The notes: generated by a model not told the origin, from the sequence alone. A stretch of 64,000 nucleotides of DNA from Flectonema sp. DT1601 (GCA_964019425.1 OZ025811.1:496001-560000); one strand, 5' to 3'; positions 21,508-31,901 are shown, counted from the stretch's first letter. A program made the numbers and translations.

Positions 21508-23649
21508 TTACTTTCTGCTGGCGCGTTTCAATCCTTCTAACGGATTTTTCGCATTTGGATCATGCGAAGTGTTTGAAGCAATGTTGAGTTCAGTTGCCTT
21601 GAGGTACATGTTACCACCACCATCAGCGATGGCTTTGTTGGTCGCATTTTGTAGTTCATAATTTTGTAGAAGGGACCAAATTTCCATGGCACGACCCTCA
21701 CCAAGGATTGATCCCTCAATCGGCGTCTGTGATAACTTACTGATAAACTCTCCGATCTTAGCTCCTTCGGCTTCACCTTCAATCTTAGCCTCAATCTTAA
21801 GATGTGATTTCTTAACTTCGACTAATTCAACTCGTCGGCGTTCTTCTTCGATTTCACCAGCTAGCTTTTCAAGTGCAACTTCATTTTCACCTCTTTGTCT
21901 TTCTTTGTATTTCATACGATCACAAGTTTCTTTAATAATGTCACCGAGAATACGATCGGTTTCCGGATTAGCACACTGAAATCTGAGTACTTCTGCAGAT
22001 CTCAAATCAATTCCTCTCTCAGTGTAGAATGACGAATTAATGCAAGCAGTCTTTACAACGTCATTAAAATTAGCTAAGAAATCCATCAACTTAATAGCTG
22101 AAATCTTTGCCATGATCATGGAACGTGCGTGTGTACAGATATCACCTGGAGCATCAGCAGTGTTTTCAATGAGAGTAGTGACGTCAAGAATTGACCAGAA
22201 GAACGTCACCTCAATAACTAAATCAACGTTGTCCATAGTTCTGCATTCAAATTGATAATTCATGTAAGATGGTCTGCTATCGAATAACCAAACATCTTCT
22301 GATGTAGCATGCTCCTTACGGATATCTGTTGACCAACTTTGAGTGAAAACTTCATGGTATGGAGGAATAAAGAAATCAGGACCAGGACCACGTAAATCGT
22401 CTGGTAGATCGGTATCACCTGATGCGAGATAGAACCGACCGCAGTCGTCACGAACTACAACGGTTTGGTATTTCTCAAGAACTATTTTCTTTTGTACGGA
22501 TTTCAATTCCTGATGAGCCTCAGGAAAGAACAATCCATGAGCAGTAACCAAATTAAGCTCCGCTGTGATAGTATCTCTGAATAGAACTGCGTGATGGTCA
22601 TCGACATTCACAGCTTCAAACTTCTTATTACCAACAACTATGTCGAGAGGGTCTGGAATCACTCGTCGCTCACCTCTTTCAACTCGGATGTTACCTTCCG
22701 TGTCTACGACTTTGATGTATTCATTTTTTTGTAAGTTGATAATCTTTTTTGGTTTTTTAAAACTGTCGAATGGTCCCGGCATGAACAGAATAGGTCCAAC
22801 AATGTTGGATAAACTACCAGTGCTTTCATCACGAACAGTAAGATATTCCTCTCCTGACAAATCAGGGCAACGTTGAACAAGTTCTGCTGTAGGTTCTTCA
22901 TAAGCACCTAATTCAACGATGCAAGGCCCGAAGACAACGCGAATGGAACCGTCAACTTGATTTTGAGTTTTGCAGTATTCACCTCTCTGTAAGACAGGTA
23001 GTTTTGTTGGTTTGCGACTGACCCAATCGTGAGGACCAAGTTCGCATACTGTTGGTCCGATTACAATTCTGGTATCACCAGTTTCTGAATTACCTATTTT
23101 ACAATATTCACCAGTCTCAAGACATGGAAGTGGAATGACTCCTCCAACTACCCTTTCAAGTGGTGTCAATGTAAGTACTTGTGGTCCACATGTTACCCTA
23201 ACTGTTCCATTCTCAAGATTCTTTATTTTACAATACTCCGATTGCTTTAGTGTTGGGCATTTCTTAATATCACAGTCAAGGCTTTCGTATGATCCCAACT
23301 TCACTTCAGCAGGTCCGAAGATGTTTTGTTTTTTTCCCGTTTTCTCATCATAAACGGTGCAGAATTGACCTTCTTGTAAGATCGGTGTTGCTAATTTGTC
23401 GATGATTTCTTCATGTGCTTTTAAATAAAACAAACCAGGTCCGTAAAGCATGTAGCGATTACCATCTAGTGGGTTTGATATACGTGCCGTTTCACTCCTT
23501 TCTAATACGACAGCAGAACGTATTCTTTGTAGTTTCTGTGATATCGGCGTGATGGTTACCCGACCTGGTCCATTCTCAACCGAAACGACACCTCCCCATG
23601 ACTTAAGGACTGCCTGTTCACCGTCTTCTAGTGATTGCGTGCATCCCAT
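21508..23649 (-). CDS. Vault-like/SPFH (band 7) protein with an MGC N-terminus
   Basis: ATG at 23649 gives 713 residues starting MGCTQSLEDGEQAVL. Met-Gly-Cys is the classic N-myristoylation plus palmitoylation signal, so plasma- or flagellar-membrane attachment is likely. The first two thirds are repeated beta modules with the period seen at GQFCTVYDEKTGKKQNIFGP, SEYCKIKNLENGTVRVTCGP, GEYCKIGNSETGDTRIVIGP and GEYCKTQNQVDGSIRVVFGP, like major vault protein repeats. A band 7/SPFH-type domain follows (about 480-610: IEVTFFWSILD, ARSMIMAKISAIKLMDFL) and a charged helical stalk (ERQRGENEVALEKLAGEIEE). MVP has repeats, an SPFH-like shoulder and a coiled-coil cap in this order; MVP is longer (about 860) and lacks an acylated N-terminus, so I call this MVP-related rather than MVP. 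Intronless. Confidence 0.7.
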   Translation of the reverse strand: MGCTQSLEDGEQAVLKSWGGVVSVENGPGRVTITPISQKLQRIRSAVVLERSETARISNPLDGNRYMLYGPGLFYLKAHEEIIDKLATPILQEGQFCTVYDEKTGKKQNIFGPAEVKLGSYESLDCDIKKCPTLKQSEYCKIKNLENGTVRVTCGPQVLTLTPLERVVGGVIPLPCLETGEYCKIGNSETGDTRIVIGPTVCELGPHDWVSRKPTKLPVLQRGEYCKTQNQVDGSIRVVFGPCIVELGAYEEPTAELVQRCPDLSGEEYLTVRDESTGSLSNIVGPILFMPGPFDSFKKPKKIINLQKNEYIKVVDTEGNIRVERGERRVIPDPLDIVVGNKKFEAVNVDDHHAVLFRDTITAELNLVTAHGLFFPEAHQELKSVQKKIVLEKYQTVVVRDDCGRFYLASGDTDLPDDLRGPGPDFFIPPYHEVFTQSWSTDIRKEHATSEDVWLFDSRPSYMNYQFECRTMDNVDLVIEVTFFWSILDVTTLIENTADAPGDICTHARSMIMAKISAIKLMDFLANFNDVVKTACINSSFYTERGIDLRSAEVLRFQCANPETDRILGDIIKETCDRMKYKERQRGENEVALEKLAGEIEEERRRVELVEVKKSHLKIEAKIEGEAEGAKIGEFISKLSQTPIEGSILGEGRAMEIWSLLQNYELQNATNKAIADGGGNMYLKATELNIASNTSHDPNAKNPLEGLKRASRK

Positions 23650-23859
23650 TTGTGTGTTTTTGTTTGTGCTTTTTTGGCTTGTGGCTGTGAAAGGAATATA
23701 TTTTAATAACAAACTAATTCATTAATAACATGTTTTTGAGACAGCTGGTCGGCCGTCCTCTGCTATCGGAGATTATATTTTTTGTTATTGGTTCACTGGT
23801 CTTGTTTTTCTGCGGGTTTTTTTTTTTTTTTTTTTTCGTTTTGTTTTTTAATTTATCGA

Positions 23860-24150
23860 AGTCAGGGAAGTCAAACTTACTACAACCGTGAGACTCTCAC
23901 AGACGAGTAGACGTAAATTGACCCACCACATGCATGAAGCAAGGAGTGTAAGAGGTGGTTGTTTACGCTATTGGTTCACAGTGATATATTAATTATCAGG
24001 ATTGACTGATTGACTTTCTTTTTTATGCTGAAGTCAGGGCAGTCAAAACCTCTGGGAAAGCTCACGGGATAACGCGTGACTCTCACAGACGAGAAGAGAC
24101 CCACTACATGCACGAAGCAGGTAGTATAAGTGACAGCTGTTAGCATTAGC
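23860..24150. repeat. Tandem-like pair of GTGACTCTCACAGACGAG elements
   Basis: Two related stretches of about 100 bp lie at 23860-23965 and 24033-24150. Shared words in order are GAAGTCAGGGxAGTCAAA, GACTCTCACAGACGAG, GACCCACxACATGCA and GAAGCA. A third copy of the core (GTGACTCTCACTGACGAGAAGACG) is at 55809. The spacing between words is similar in the first two copies, so they share ancestry. I could not match them to a known RNA; a resemblance to SSU words (CATGCATG, AGTATAAG) is too short to use. Confidence 0.65.
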
Positions 24151-25420
24151 CTAAACTGTGACACTTTTTTAATAGAAACTGAAAACATCTGTCAGGTTCC
24201 TCATAGTAAGTACCCCTGACTAGTGTGTTTGGGAATCTGTTAAGGATACAGTGACTGGCCTTTTTGAAGTAATCTATTCATCAGGTACTTGACTAGAAAA
24301 AAGAAACTTCATAGTTGTTAATTAAGTAAGGAAGGCTAACTTTAACTTTGTAAAATAAAATACCAACCGCACTCAGATCACAACAGGTAGAGTGAAACTA
24401 TAGCGATGCTTAACAGAGCAGTTTTTTAAGGATTCACTTCTTCTCTCTCATCATCAGGATGGTGTACAAGTGTTTAGGAGAAAGAAAACCAAAAACCAGA
24501 TAATCATATCTCGTTGTCGAAATGAAGTAATTGACCGCGTGTTGAAGGAGGTTAATAATAATTATTTGTAAGAAACTAACCGAAAATGAAAATATCTGTC
24601 GGAATCTGCGTTTTTATCTTGCAGTTGTTAAATAAAATAAAAATAAAATAAAATCTATCAATAGAATCGTAAGGACATCAAACAAATAATGGTTGATTTT
24701 TAGTTAAGAATAAAAACAATATTTCCTAGGACCATATCCCATACCCAGCCTTCTTCAGTGAAGGAAGTAACCTTGGTTTGTATTAGCGAGGGAGTAATCG
24801 CGCGAATAACTAAAATAATCAAATCAATAAATATAAAACCTTAAGGACGTCAAACATATAATGGCTGGGTTTCGGGTTAAAATTTAAAAAAAGTTTAAAA
24901 AAAAAATAAATAAATAAAAAATCTTTTCTTCGAACCATGTCCAGCCCTTTTCAGCGAACAAAGTAACCGCCAGATAGTTCGCTAACAAGTAGTCCACAAC
25001 TGATGGTCCAGATAACCCGCATCAGTAGAGGATCCAATCACAGAAATCATGTTTTTATAGTTTTGACTGGGAGTATCAATTCCCAGCTGTCTACGTTGTC
25101 CGAGACTAACTGGTTGAAAGTTCGGTGGAAAAAAAAAAAAAAAAAAAAAAAAAGTACGATCCGAAGAATACCATCCATAAGTTGTGTGGCAACACTAATA
25201 ACTATACTAACCTGTAAGAAACAGAATCAAACAAGACTACCTGATCTAAACCAGCCTTCTTCAGTGAAGAAGGTCTCACAAATCAATTAGGGATGACAGG
25301 TTGCAGTGAGTAGCATTCAGCTATAAAACATCGCTGATGTACAACACACACACACACAGAATAAGAAATGATTGAATAATTATAATTTCGACGAGATTGG
25401 GGGGGGATAAAGAAAAAACC

Positions 25421-25553
25421 ATTCAGATTAGACGTATATTTCGTTTAGACTCAGACGAGAATCCGTGTTGGGGAAACATTAATCGTAGCCACAAGAAATA
25501 ACGGCTTTTCAATCTGAATACTTTCTTCTCCGACTACGTCGATACGAAAGAAA
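25421..25553 (+). ncRNA. Structured element, copy A
   Basis: ATTCAGATT at the start pairs perfectly with AATCTGAAT at 25511-25519, closing a 9-bp stem, and a short hairpin-like CCGACtacGTCGat follows. Internal words GAGAATCC, GGGGAAA, AATAACGGCTTTTCAATCTG are shared with copy B at 26548. It could be an rRNA module: AACGAGATTCC and CACAGCCAAGGGAACGGGCTTGG of LSU domain V show an ordered but loose resemblance. I treat that as unproven. Confidence 0.4.
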
Positions 25554-26547
25554 AAAAAGAAAAAGTGAAAAAAAAAAAAAGGGTCTACCGCTAAAAGGAA
25601 ATGAAATCTCGCAGTCACAGGATACGGCAGCCATTATCAAGGCAAGTAAGTAGCCTTATCTAATACCACATCACTAGTCAGTCAGTGTTATTTTTTGGGG
25701 GAATCAACAGGCAAGGCTTTTGGCCAGGGCCTTTCCCTGCAAACAAAGATGTTGCAAAACACATACAAGGACATATGAGTTTATTATTAGACAGTGCACT
25801 AAACCAAAACATAAAAAAACGAAAAGTTATAAAAAAACGTATTGTTCTGCTGTTCAATAAAACACTGGGCAGTCGGATAGCTGCATACAAACCTCTTTAA
25901 GGGGAGAGAGAGTGTCGCGAGGGTTTATAGAAGTACAATATAACGAAAAATTTAAAAACCTGTTTTAATACAACCATAACTTTGCTTTTTAAAGTAACTA
26001 TTAGAGGCAGTATACTCAGCACAGAGTGTGTGGTCGTGAGGGGATGACACTTTGACAATGCAAAAAAAAAAAATTCTGGATATTAATACAAGGAATTAAT
26101 ATCAAGTACTTGACTGGGGGAAGAAAAAAAATAATTGGCTTTAACTTCAACTATACAGAAAATAATGATATAACACTGTGATTTTTTGTTTGTGCACGAA
26201 ACCGTGAACCGACTTAAACTGATAAAGCAAAAGGAGGTTTACGTGTGCTGCCAATATTCTTTTTCGTTCTTACAATACTTGTTAAATGCAAAAAAAAAGT
26301 ACTTGTAGTTGTTAATCAACGAAAAGTTTTGTTTAAAAAAAAGAAAACATTTAAAAAAAAAAAAGAAAACAGAGAAATAGATACCTGTCTTGATAACCAG
26401 AAGACGTAGTGTCGTCTGGTTTTAAATTAATTATAGAAAACTAGTTTGTTGTACATATGAAAATATCCAGGCAAAAGCCAAACTTTAACAAGAGCCCTTA
26501 TTATGAAATTCACAACACACAAAAGAAAGAAAGAAACAAATAAAACT

Positions 26548-26715
26548 ATTCAAATCAGCCTGACATACATACCACACAGGGGAGAAACGATATTTAAATA
26601 ATGCCGAACGTGAAAACAGAATCCTGTCGCACGGGGGAAAATAAATCATGACCATAAAAAAATAACGGCTTTGAATCTGAATAGTTTCTATTTTCTTCTC
26701 CGACTACGTCGGTTC
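26548..26715 (+). ncRNA. Structured element, copy B
   Basis: The shared words with copy A (GAATCCTGT, GGGGGAAAATAAATCATG, AATAACGGCTTTGAATCTGA, TTCTTCTCCGACTACGTCGG) occur in the same order. Here the terminal hairpin CCGACtacGTCGG is perfect, and an A-run follows. The 5' partner ATTCAAATC pairs less well than in copy A. A third AATAACGGCTTTaACCAC word is at 59974. Conservation of the terminal hairpin and of AATAACGGCTTT with divergence elsewhere suggests RNA structure. Confidence 0.45.
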
Positions 26716-26997
26716 AAAAAAAGCCTCACTTTATTCAATAGGTTTATAGTTTTTTTATGAAAAGAGTGTGTGAGGCAAAAAAAAACGATGTTTTACCGGT
26801 GCTGAAATTACAGCAGTTGGTTTACTGACATTCGGTGGAAAAGTGTTACATACAAAAATTATAACATAAAAGAAAAGAAAAAAAAAGTGGTTAAGGAAAG
26901 GATGAAGATATTCTACAAGAAAATTTTGTTGAAATTTTTTTTTTCAACTCAACACCACCCTCGGGCGACATAAAAAAAGGATGTCTCGGAGTTCCAA

Positions 26998-28947
26998 TTA
27001 GCTGACTGTCACAACATTAACGGCTCTGCTTAAATTACTATTAATATTACTAACAGGCAGACTAGGTCTTATATTAAACTGAACTTTACCTCCTCGTGTG
27101 GTTGCAGCAGCTCTAATTGGTGGTTGAGGAGGTTGAGGTGGTATTCCAAATCCTCGAAAAGGTGGTTCCGGAGGAAGAATTGTCTTATTATAAACCTCAG
27201 GGTTGTTAACCCGATTCATCCCTCCAATACTCATGTAAGCAATACGATCTTCAGTAGTTGCTGCATTGAACCTACCGATGACCATTGTACCTTTTGGGCT
27301 TAACATATTATCACCTTCATTGTTATTTAGAATTTTTCTTGGAAAAACTGGTTCTTCATCTGAAGAATCACCAGTCTCATCTACCACAGGAATGTCACTT
27401 ACAAAAGGTTGGATAGAGCTATTGCCGAACTGACCAAAGTCTCCTTTTTTTGCTACTTGTCCTACAAACGGCTCACCATATGGTATGATGGGTTTGCAAA
27501 AATCAAGAGAATCAAATTTCAGAATTTCTCCGTTAGGTCCGGTAAATTGAATCATCTCTGCTCGATGTCTTCTCCAAGCATAAAACAATATGAGTCCAGT
27601 AAAGCAAAGACAAGTTACCACACATCCAGAAACAGCTCCAATTAACATTGCGGTATTGTCATCCTCATCATTGACGACTACGACTGTAGGTTCTTCATCA
27701 TTCGGTGATATGATATTTGTAACAGATGTGACATTTACAGGAGTGGGTGTTTCTATTATCGGAATGACAGTCAAAGGTATTTCCGTAGGCGGTATTAGTG
27801 TTGGTACTGCCGTAGGAGGTGACATTGTCTCAGGTATTCTTGTCAACACAAGACACAGTGCTGCCTGGTCATCTGCAGACCCACTCAATGGAGGGGTACA
27901 AATACATGAAAATTTTCCATTTCGCGTACCATCTGGATCGACACAACTCTGTTGTGATTCTGGACAAGGCTTCATAACACAATCGCCATTGACTGGAATG
28001 CAAATTTGATTTGATAAAGTTGCCATTCCATCTTTCTGTGGACAAGTCACATTCACATCGGACACTAACTGGTATCCTTCTTTACAGAGAGACCCACTAA
28101 ATGTTGGACCTCCCTGGATACTACCAAGTGTGCTTCCGGCTATGTAGTTGGGCCTCATGGGAACGGTTTGGTTAGCGATACCTATTCTATCATTATTATA
28201 TAAAAATAAATTATTTGGTTTGATTCCCTCACATGGAACACCTCCACACTGGAATGCTAAATAATCACAAACAGGTCCAAGAGCGCATCCTTCCCCATAC
28301 CAATCACCAAGGCATTTACATGCACAAGGGTCTTGTGTTTGAGATGCTGTTGAGCCGGTTATAACTCCTCCAGAACCATCTGCGGGAGTGTAGCAGGTAG
28401 GGAGATGGCTGGAGGTGCATTGATGTTGAGATCGGGTTTGGCCGCATTCAAATCCTAGTGATGGATTCGCGTCTACAAATGAAGCCATCCAATATCCAAA
28501 AGTCAGAGTGGTGTTCCTATCATTGTAGTACTCTACCATTGTTGTTCTCTCTGTGTCAAGACAAAATGATCGAAGGGGTTGAGAATCAGTTACCTGATAA
28601 CAATCTTCACACTTTCCACCAGTCCTGTCAACTTGATTTTGGTGATCAACCCAACAACCGTAGTCAGTATCAATATTACTATTTTTGTATAAATTAGATC
28701 CAATAATGACTGTTCCTGGCCATACAGAAGGCTCTGTTTGTAATTGTAATCCCTTTATTGCTGGTTTAAACTTAAACAAGACTACACAGTCACCTGGTTG
28801 TACTTCTATCTGTTTCATATTGCTCTTGCTGGTTGGTCCTCCTTCTGATGATAACTGAACCAGGAAAGGCATTGCTCTCCCAACCGCAATCGCGAGATGA
28901 ATACCATTTAATAATAATATTAATAGTGTTAGTGGTGGACAACCCAT
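26998..28947 (-). CDS. Type I membrane glycoprotein, Cys-rich ectodomain
   Basis: A single open frame of 649 residues begins MGCPPLTLLILLLNGIHLAIA, a signal peptide. The ectodomain (about 25-430) has many Cys residues and N-glycosylation sites (NRT, NQT, NVT), an EGF-like CACKCLGDWYGEGC segment and a second CMKPC..QQSC..GKFSCIC segment typical of EGF-like loops. A Thr/Pro-rich stalk (PTAVPTLIPPTEIPLTVIP) leads to one transmembrane helix (MLIGAVSGCVVTCLCFTGLI) then RRHRAEM as a stop-transfer. The cytosolic tail (about 190 residues) is Pro-rich (PPEPPFRGFGIPPQPPQPP) and could bind SH3- or WW-like domains. I do not recognise the family. The gene is intronless. It resembles adhesion or receptor proteins. 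Confidence 0.75.
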   Translation of the reverse strand: MGCPPLTLLILLLNGIHLAIAVGRAMPFLVQLSSEGGPTSKSNMKQIEVQPGDCVVLFKFKPAIKGLQLQTEPSVWPGTVIIGSNLYKNSNIDTDYGCWVDHQNQVDRTGGKCEDCYQVTDSQPLRSFCLDTERTTMVEYYNDRNTTLTFGYWMASFVDANPSLGFECGQTRSQHQCTSSHLPTCYTPADGSGGVITGSTASQTQDPCACKCLGDWYGEGCALGPVCDYLAFQCGGVPCEGIKPNNLFLYNNDRIGIANQTVPMRPNYIAGSTLGSIQGGPTFSGSLCKEGYQLVSDVNVTCPQKDGMATLSNQICIPVNGDCVMKPCPESQQSCVDPDGTRNGKFSCICTPPLSGSADDQAALCLVLTRIPETMSPPTAVPTLIPPTEIPLTVIPIIETPTPVNVTSVTNIISPNDEEPTVVVVNDEDDNTAMLIGAVSGCVVTCLCFTGLILFYAWRRHRAEMIQFTGPNGEILKFDSLDFCKPIIPYGEPFVGQVAKKGDFGQFGNSSIQPFVSDIPVVDETGDSSDEEPVFPRKILNNNEGDNMLSPKGTMVIGRFNAATTEDRIAYMSIGGMNRVNNPEVYNKTILPPEPPFRGFGIPPQPPQPPIRAAATTRGGKVQFNIRPSLPVSNINSNLSRAVNVVTVS

Positions 28948-29040
28948 CCTGTTTAGGGAGTAAGTTAATTTAATTTAATTTTTTTGTCGGGTTTTTTTTT
29001 TTAAAAAAAAAAACAAAAAAAAGAAAAAAAAAACACTTCA

Positions 29041-29120
29041 CAAATTCTCACAAACCTACTGACCACAATAACCACACTGATAATGTCGAAGTGGAATGTG
29101 GGAGAAAAGTTTGTTTTTTT
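29041..29120 (+). ncRNA. 80-nt repeated unit, copy 1 (LSU domain IV-like)
   Basis: Starts CAAATTCTCACAAACC, contains CCACACTGATAATGTCGAAG, and ends AGTTTGTTTTTTT. The core CTGATAATGTCGAAGTGGAA matches the LSU word CTGAATGTCAAAGTGAAGAAATTC with small gaps. TTCTCACA near the start can pair with TGTGGGAGAA near the end. The closing T7 looks like a Pol III terminator. All three copies are identical by eye across the 80 nt although the flanks differ. Confidence 0.55.
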
Positions 29121-29578
29121 TTGATGTTTTTTTGAGTTGTATCAATTGACAACAGAAACGTGTACAATACCGAATTGCGCTACAGAAGATTCTATCTTTC
29201 TAGAGAGGCAAAAGTCAACATACACAGCACTCGATAACCCAGCTAGAGACTTCTTATCTCTCACAGAACCCACAGTATCTTAACAATTCACAGGCGTATC
29301 TATTGTAATTATAAAGCAAAACAGATGATAAAAAACGGAAACCTACCGACGGAGAGGACAACCCACATCATCTTAGAAGTCTTGCATGCATGATCTACAT
29401 TAGTCAGATATAACAAGGAGGTCAGAGACATCATTAATAATCATATTAATACTTTTGGGTATAGAGTCCAACATGGTTGAATATTGATAGACAGATTGCA
29501 ATGGTTTAATATTCAAATCTTTTCGGTGTATCGAAAGGCAAATTAACTTCGTTTTCACGTTTTCTCCGAAAGGGGGTT

Positions 29579-29658
29579 CAAATTCTCACAAACCTACTGA
29601 CCACAATAACCACACTGATAATGTCGAAGTGGAATGTGGGAGAAAAGTTTGTTTTTTT
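29579..29658 (+). ncRNA. 80-nt repeated unit, copy 2
   Basis: Identical to the unit at 29041-29120. The sequences before (GAAAGGGGGTT) and after (CTGTTTTTC) differ from those of copy 1, so only the unit itself is conserved, as expected for a selected small RNA or a recent mobile unit. Confidence 0.55.
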
Positions 29659-29842
29659 CTGTTTTTCTAGTTGTGCTATCACAAAAGTGCGTACAATGTT
29701 TCAAGACACAGAAGATGTCGTCTTAAGAGAGGGCTACTTGGATAAATAAATCAAGGGTTAACACGCAACAAATTAGACATGAATCATTATAACTGGATTC
29801 CGTCCACACAATCGCATGCCTCAAATAAAACTATCGGGGGCT

Positions 29843-29922
29843 CAAATTCTCACAAACCTACTGACCACAATAACCACACTGATAATGTCGAAGTGGAATG
29901 TGGGAGAAAAGTTTGTTTTTTT
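29843..29922 (+). ncRNA. 80-nt repeated unit, copy 3
   Basis: Identical to copies 1 and 2. Spacing between copies is about 540 and 264 bp, so this is a loose cluster rather than a tandem array. Confidence 0.55.
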
Positions 29923-29974
29923 CTTTCTTGACAAGTTGATAAGTTCAATGACGACAACTGAAGAAGCAACGTGA

Positions 29975-30116
29975 GACAGATGAAGGACAGCTGGGAGGTA
30001 ACTTGATACCGCAATCAACTATAAAGGGACAGGGAACTCAACGCAGACAGATGAAGGACAGCTGGGAGGTAACTTGATACCGCAATCAACTATAAAGGGA
30101 CAGGGAACTCAACGCA
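29975..30116 (+). repeat. 71-bp tandem duplication containing the TTGATAC/TATAAA motif
   Basis: Two identical 71-bp units (29975-30045, 30046-30116) each contain GGGAGGTAACTTGATACC and then CAATCAACTATAAAGGG. After the second unit, ACAGGGAAC (30103-30111 region) can pair with GTTCCTGT at 30134-30141, followed by a T6 run at 30157, so a short hairpin RNA could start just after the TATAAA. The duplication looks recent (no differences seen). Confidence 0.8.
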
Positions 30117-30345
30117 GACAGACAAAGAACTTCGTTCCTGTTTCTAAGAAAATAATTTTTTATTTAAAAACCACCACAGAAATTCTTTAGTAGATTGAAC
30201 CGAAACCTAAAAAGATAAAAAAAAAACTAACTCAAACAATTATGACTGATTCTAATGGAATCGCTTTTTTTTTAACGAAAAAAGCAGTTGAAGAACTGCT
30301 GCCGTAGAAATATAAACAACAAGATCATCATGTTGTGAACGTACA

Positions 30346-30803
30346 TCAGGCTTTTGGAGTCTTGTCGTTTGGATTTTGCGTCGTTGCGTATTTCATACGC
30401 AGACGTTGAATTTCCTGTTTTGATTTTTTTTTTTTTTTTTTTTTTTTTTTCAAGAAAAAAAATATCAATTCAAATTAAAACATACCTCCATCTTTTTTTG
30501 ATTTTCTAATTTTTTCTGACTCCTCTCCTTATGATAATACAAACAGGCAAGGTACCGACCGTGAACAGAATAACCGTTCAGATGATCACAAGCATTCTTT
30601 GCATCAAATATATCATCGTATATTACAAATGCAGACCCACGAGTCTCCGGTTGGTCACCTTTTCTAATTTGACGAATTGGTCCAAATTTTCCAAAAATAT
30701 CAAACATGTCCTCGTCTGATATCGCAAATGGAAGGTTTTTAATATATAATATTCGACAGACGTCTGGTGACAGTCTGATGTTTGCGCGAATACGGGCTGT
30801 CAT
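30346..30803 (-). CDS. SF3B6: SF3B6/p14 spliceosome branch-site protein (two exons)
   Basis: Exon 1 is 30486-30803 and exon 2 is 30346-30414 (donor GTATGT, acceptor AAAACAG, phase 0), giving 128 residues against 125 in human. One RRM is visible: RNP2 [12 protein letters not shown]1 [10 protein letters not shown], plus [20 protein letters not shown]. The family's [18 protein letters not shown] and a Lys-rich C-terminus that ends [16 protein letters not shown] match the p14 tail. It sits in the U2 snRNP SF3b complex next to the branch adenosine. Its presence with SmD3 fits an intron-bearing genome. Confidence 0.92.
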
Positions 30804-30940
30804 ATTATTATTATTATTGTTATCTATATTTTGTGGAAAGGAAAATAATTAAATAAATTAAAGTAACAATTTAGGTTTCAGTGGGGCCTCCAGCATGTGA
30901 GGGGAAAAAAAAAAACAGATGTCATATTAGTTTGGTTTGG

Positions 30941-30971
<31 letters not shown>

Positions 30972-31277
30972 CCCTGAAACATTTAAAAAAAAAAAAAAAA
31001 AAGGCATAAGTTCGGATGTGTAGAAGGAAAAACAAAAAAATGAACGCTCGTCAAACATGCACATCCGACAATTGGGCGGAACAACAACTAAAGATAAATA
31101 CGTAACGTAACACATCACACTAAGCAGGTGGGACAATCGACACGTCGAATTTAAGCCACTGAACTCGCAGCTGCCGGAATATAGAACACGCGAGAAGTTT
31201 CTGAATAATCAGAATCTAAACCTTAGCATTTCTTCCTTACCCGTCGATTATAAACTCCTTCAAACTATACTTTTCGA
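30804..31277. other. Intergenic, homopolymers
   Basis: Contains a TTTGG repeat (30931-30950, four units), a T-run and an A-run (30985-31002). No gene or RNA recognised. Confidence 0.4.
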
Positions 31278-31901
31278 CTACATATAATCGTACTCTGATT
31301 CCATCATTACGACTGCTGAAGAAACAGCCTGTTGAGTAATTCAGTTTTTTTTGATATCGTTACCTGTGAGAAGGTTACAAACATCTAAATAACAAACCTT
31401 AAATATAGGACATTCTTTTATCCTATCAATGGTTGATATCAATGCTCCCATGTCTCCCTCTCCGTCGATTGCTTTACCAACGAGTGTAACTACCACTGTT
31501 GGTAGGTATGTATCCCAGTCACTTGCTTGTTCTGGTGGTGGCTGAACCTTCGGATGAATGGCTTCTTGAAGAACAATGTAGTCATCAAGGAATAAAAATG
31601 TTCTTTTTATTTTACGAGGTAGGCCATCACCAACTTCTAGGGATTGTTCTACCTGATCAGGAGCAACGTACAGAGTAGAGATTCCTTTCCAATATTTCCA
31701 TTCAGTGTCCTTACAGGCTGTTGTTTGGATTAGGATAATAAATTATTATTAAAAAAATAAAAAACAACAAAAAGCTAATTATCCCATACCATGAATTCTG
31801 TTTGATCCGTGTACATCAGCAACTACTAAACATAACAGCGACGGAACTGACGCAATTATGTCATCAACGTACCTTCGGAATGGGTTTCCCTCAGCTTCCA
31901 T
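31278..31901 (-). CDS. Unidentified small protein (three exons)
   Basis: This gene has no long open frame; it is assembled from exons 31790-31901, 31398-31717 and 31278-31328, with matching phases (1, 0) and GTATGG and GTTTGT donors. The product is about 160 residues. It begins MEAEGNPFRRYVDDIIASVP, then LLCLVVADVHGSNRIHACKD, a pattern reminiscent of roadblock/longin small folds such as LAMTOR3 (hxAIVVSDRDG). The middle contains WKYWKGISTLYVAPDQVEQ, LFLDDYIVLQEAIHP, then YLPTVVVTLVGKAIDGEGDM. The C-terminus is MMESEYDYM. I do not recognise the family with confidence. The exon lengths, phases and codon use support a real gene. Confidence 0.6.

Larger units (their letters stand above)
23650..26997. 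other. 3.3-kb intergenic repeat cluster
   Basis: No protein gene is supported. The region contains two copies of a GTGACTCTCACAGACGAG element, two copies of a hairpin-ended element (25421, 26548), a degenerate copy of the ACTTTGACAATG repeat (26045) and a (CA)n run at 25347-25362. These are listed individually. Several have counterparts elsewhere in the window. Confidence 0.6.
28948..30345. other. Intergenic cluster of small repeated RNA-like units
   Basis: This gap carries three identical 80-nt units and a 71-bp tandem duplication (separate entries), all on the plus strand, opposite to the flanking genes. No protein gene is supported. Confidence 0.6.
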
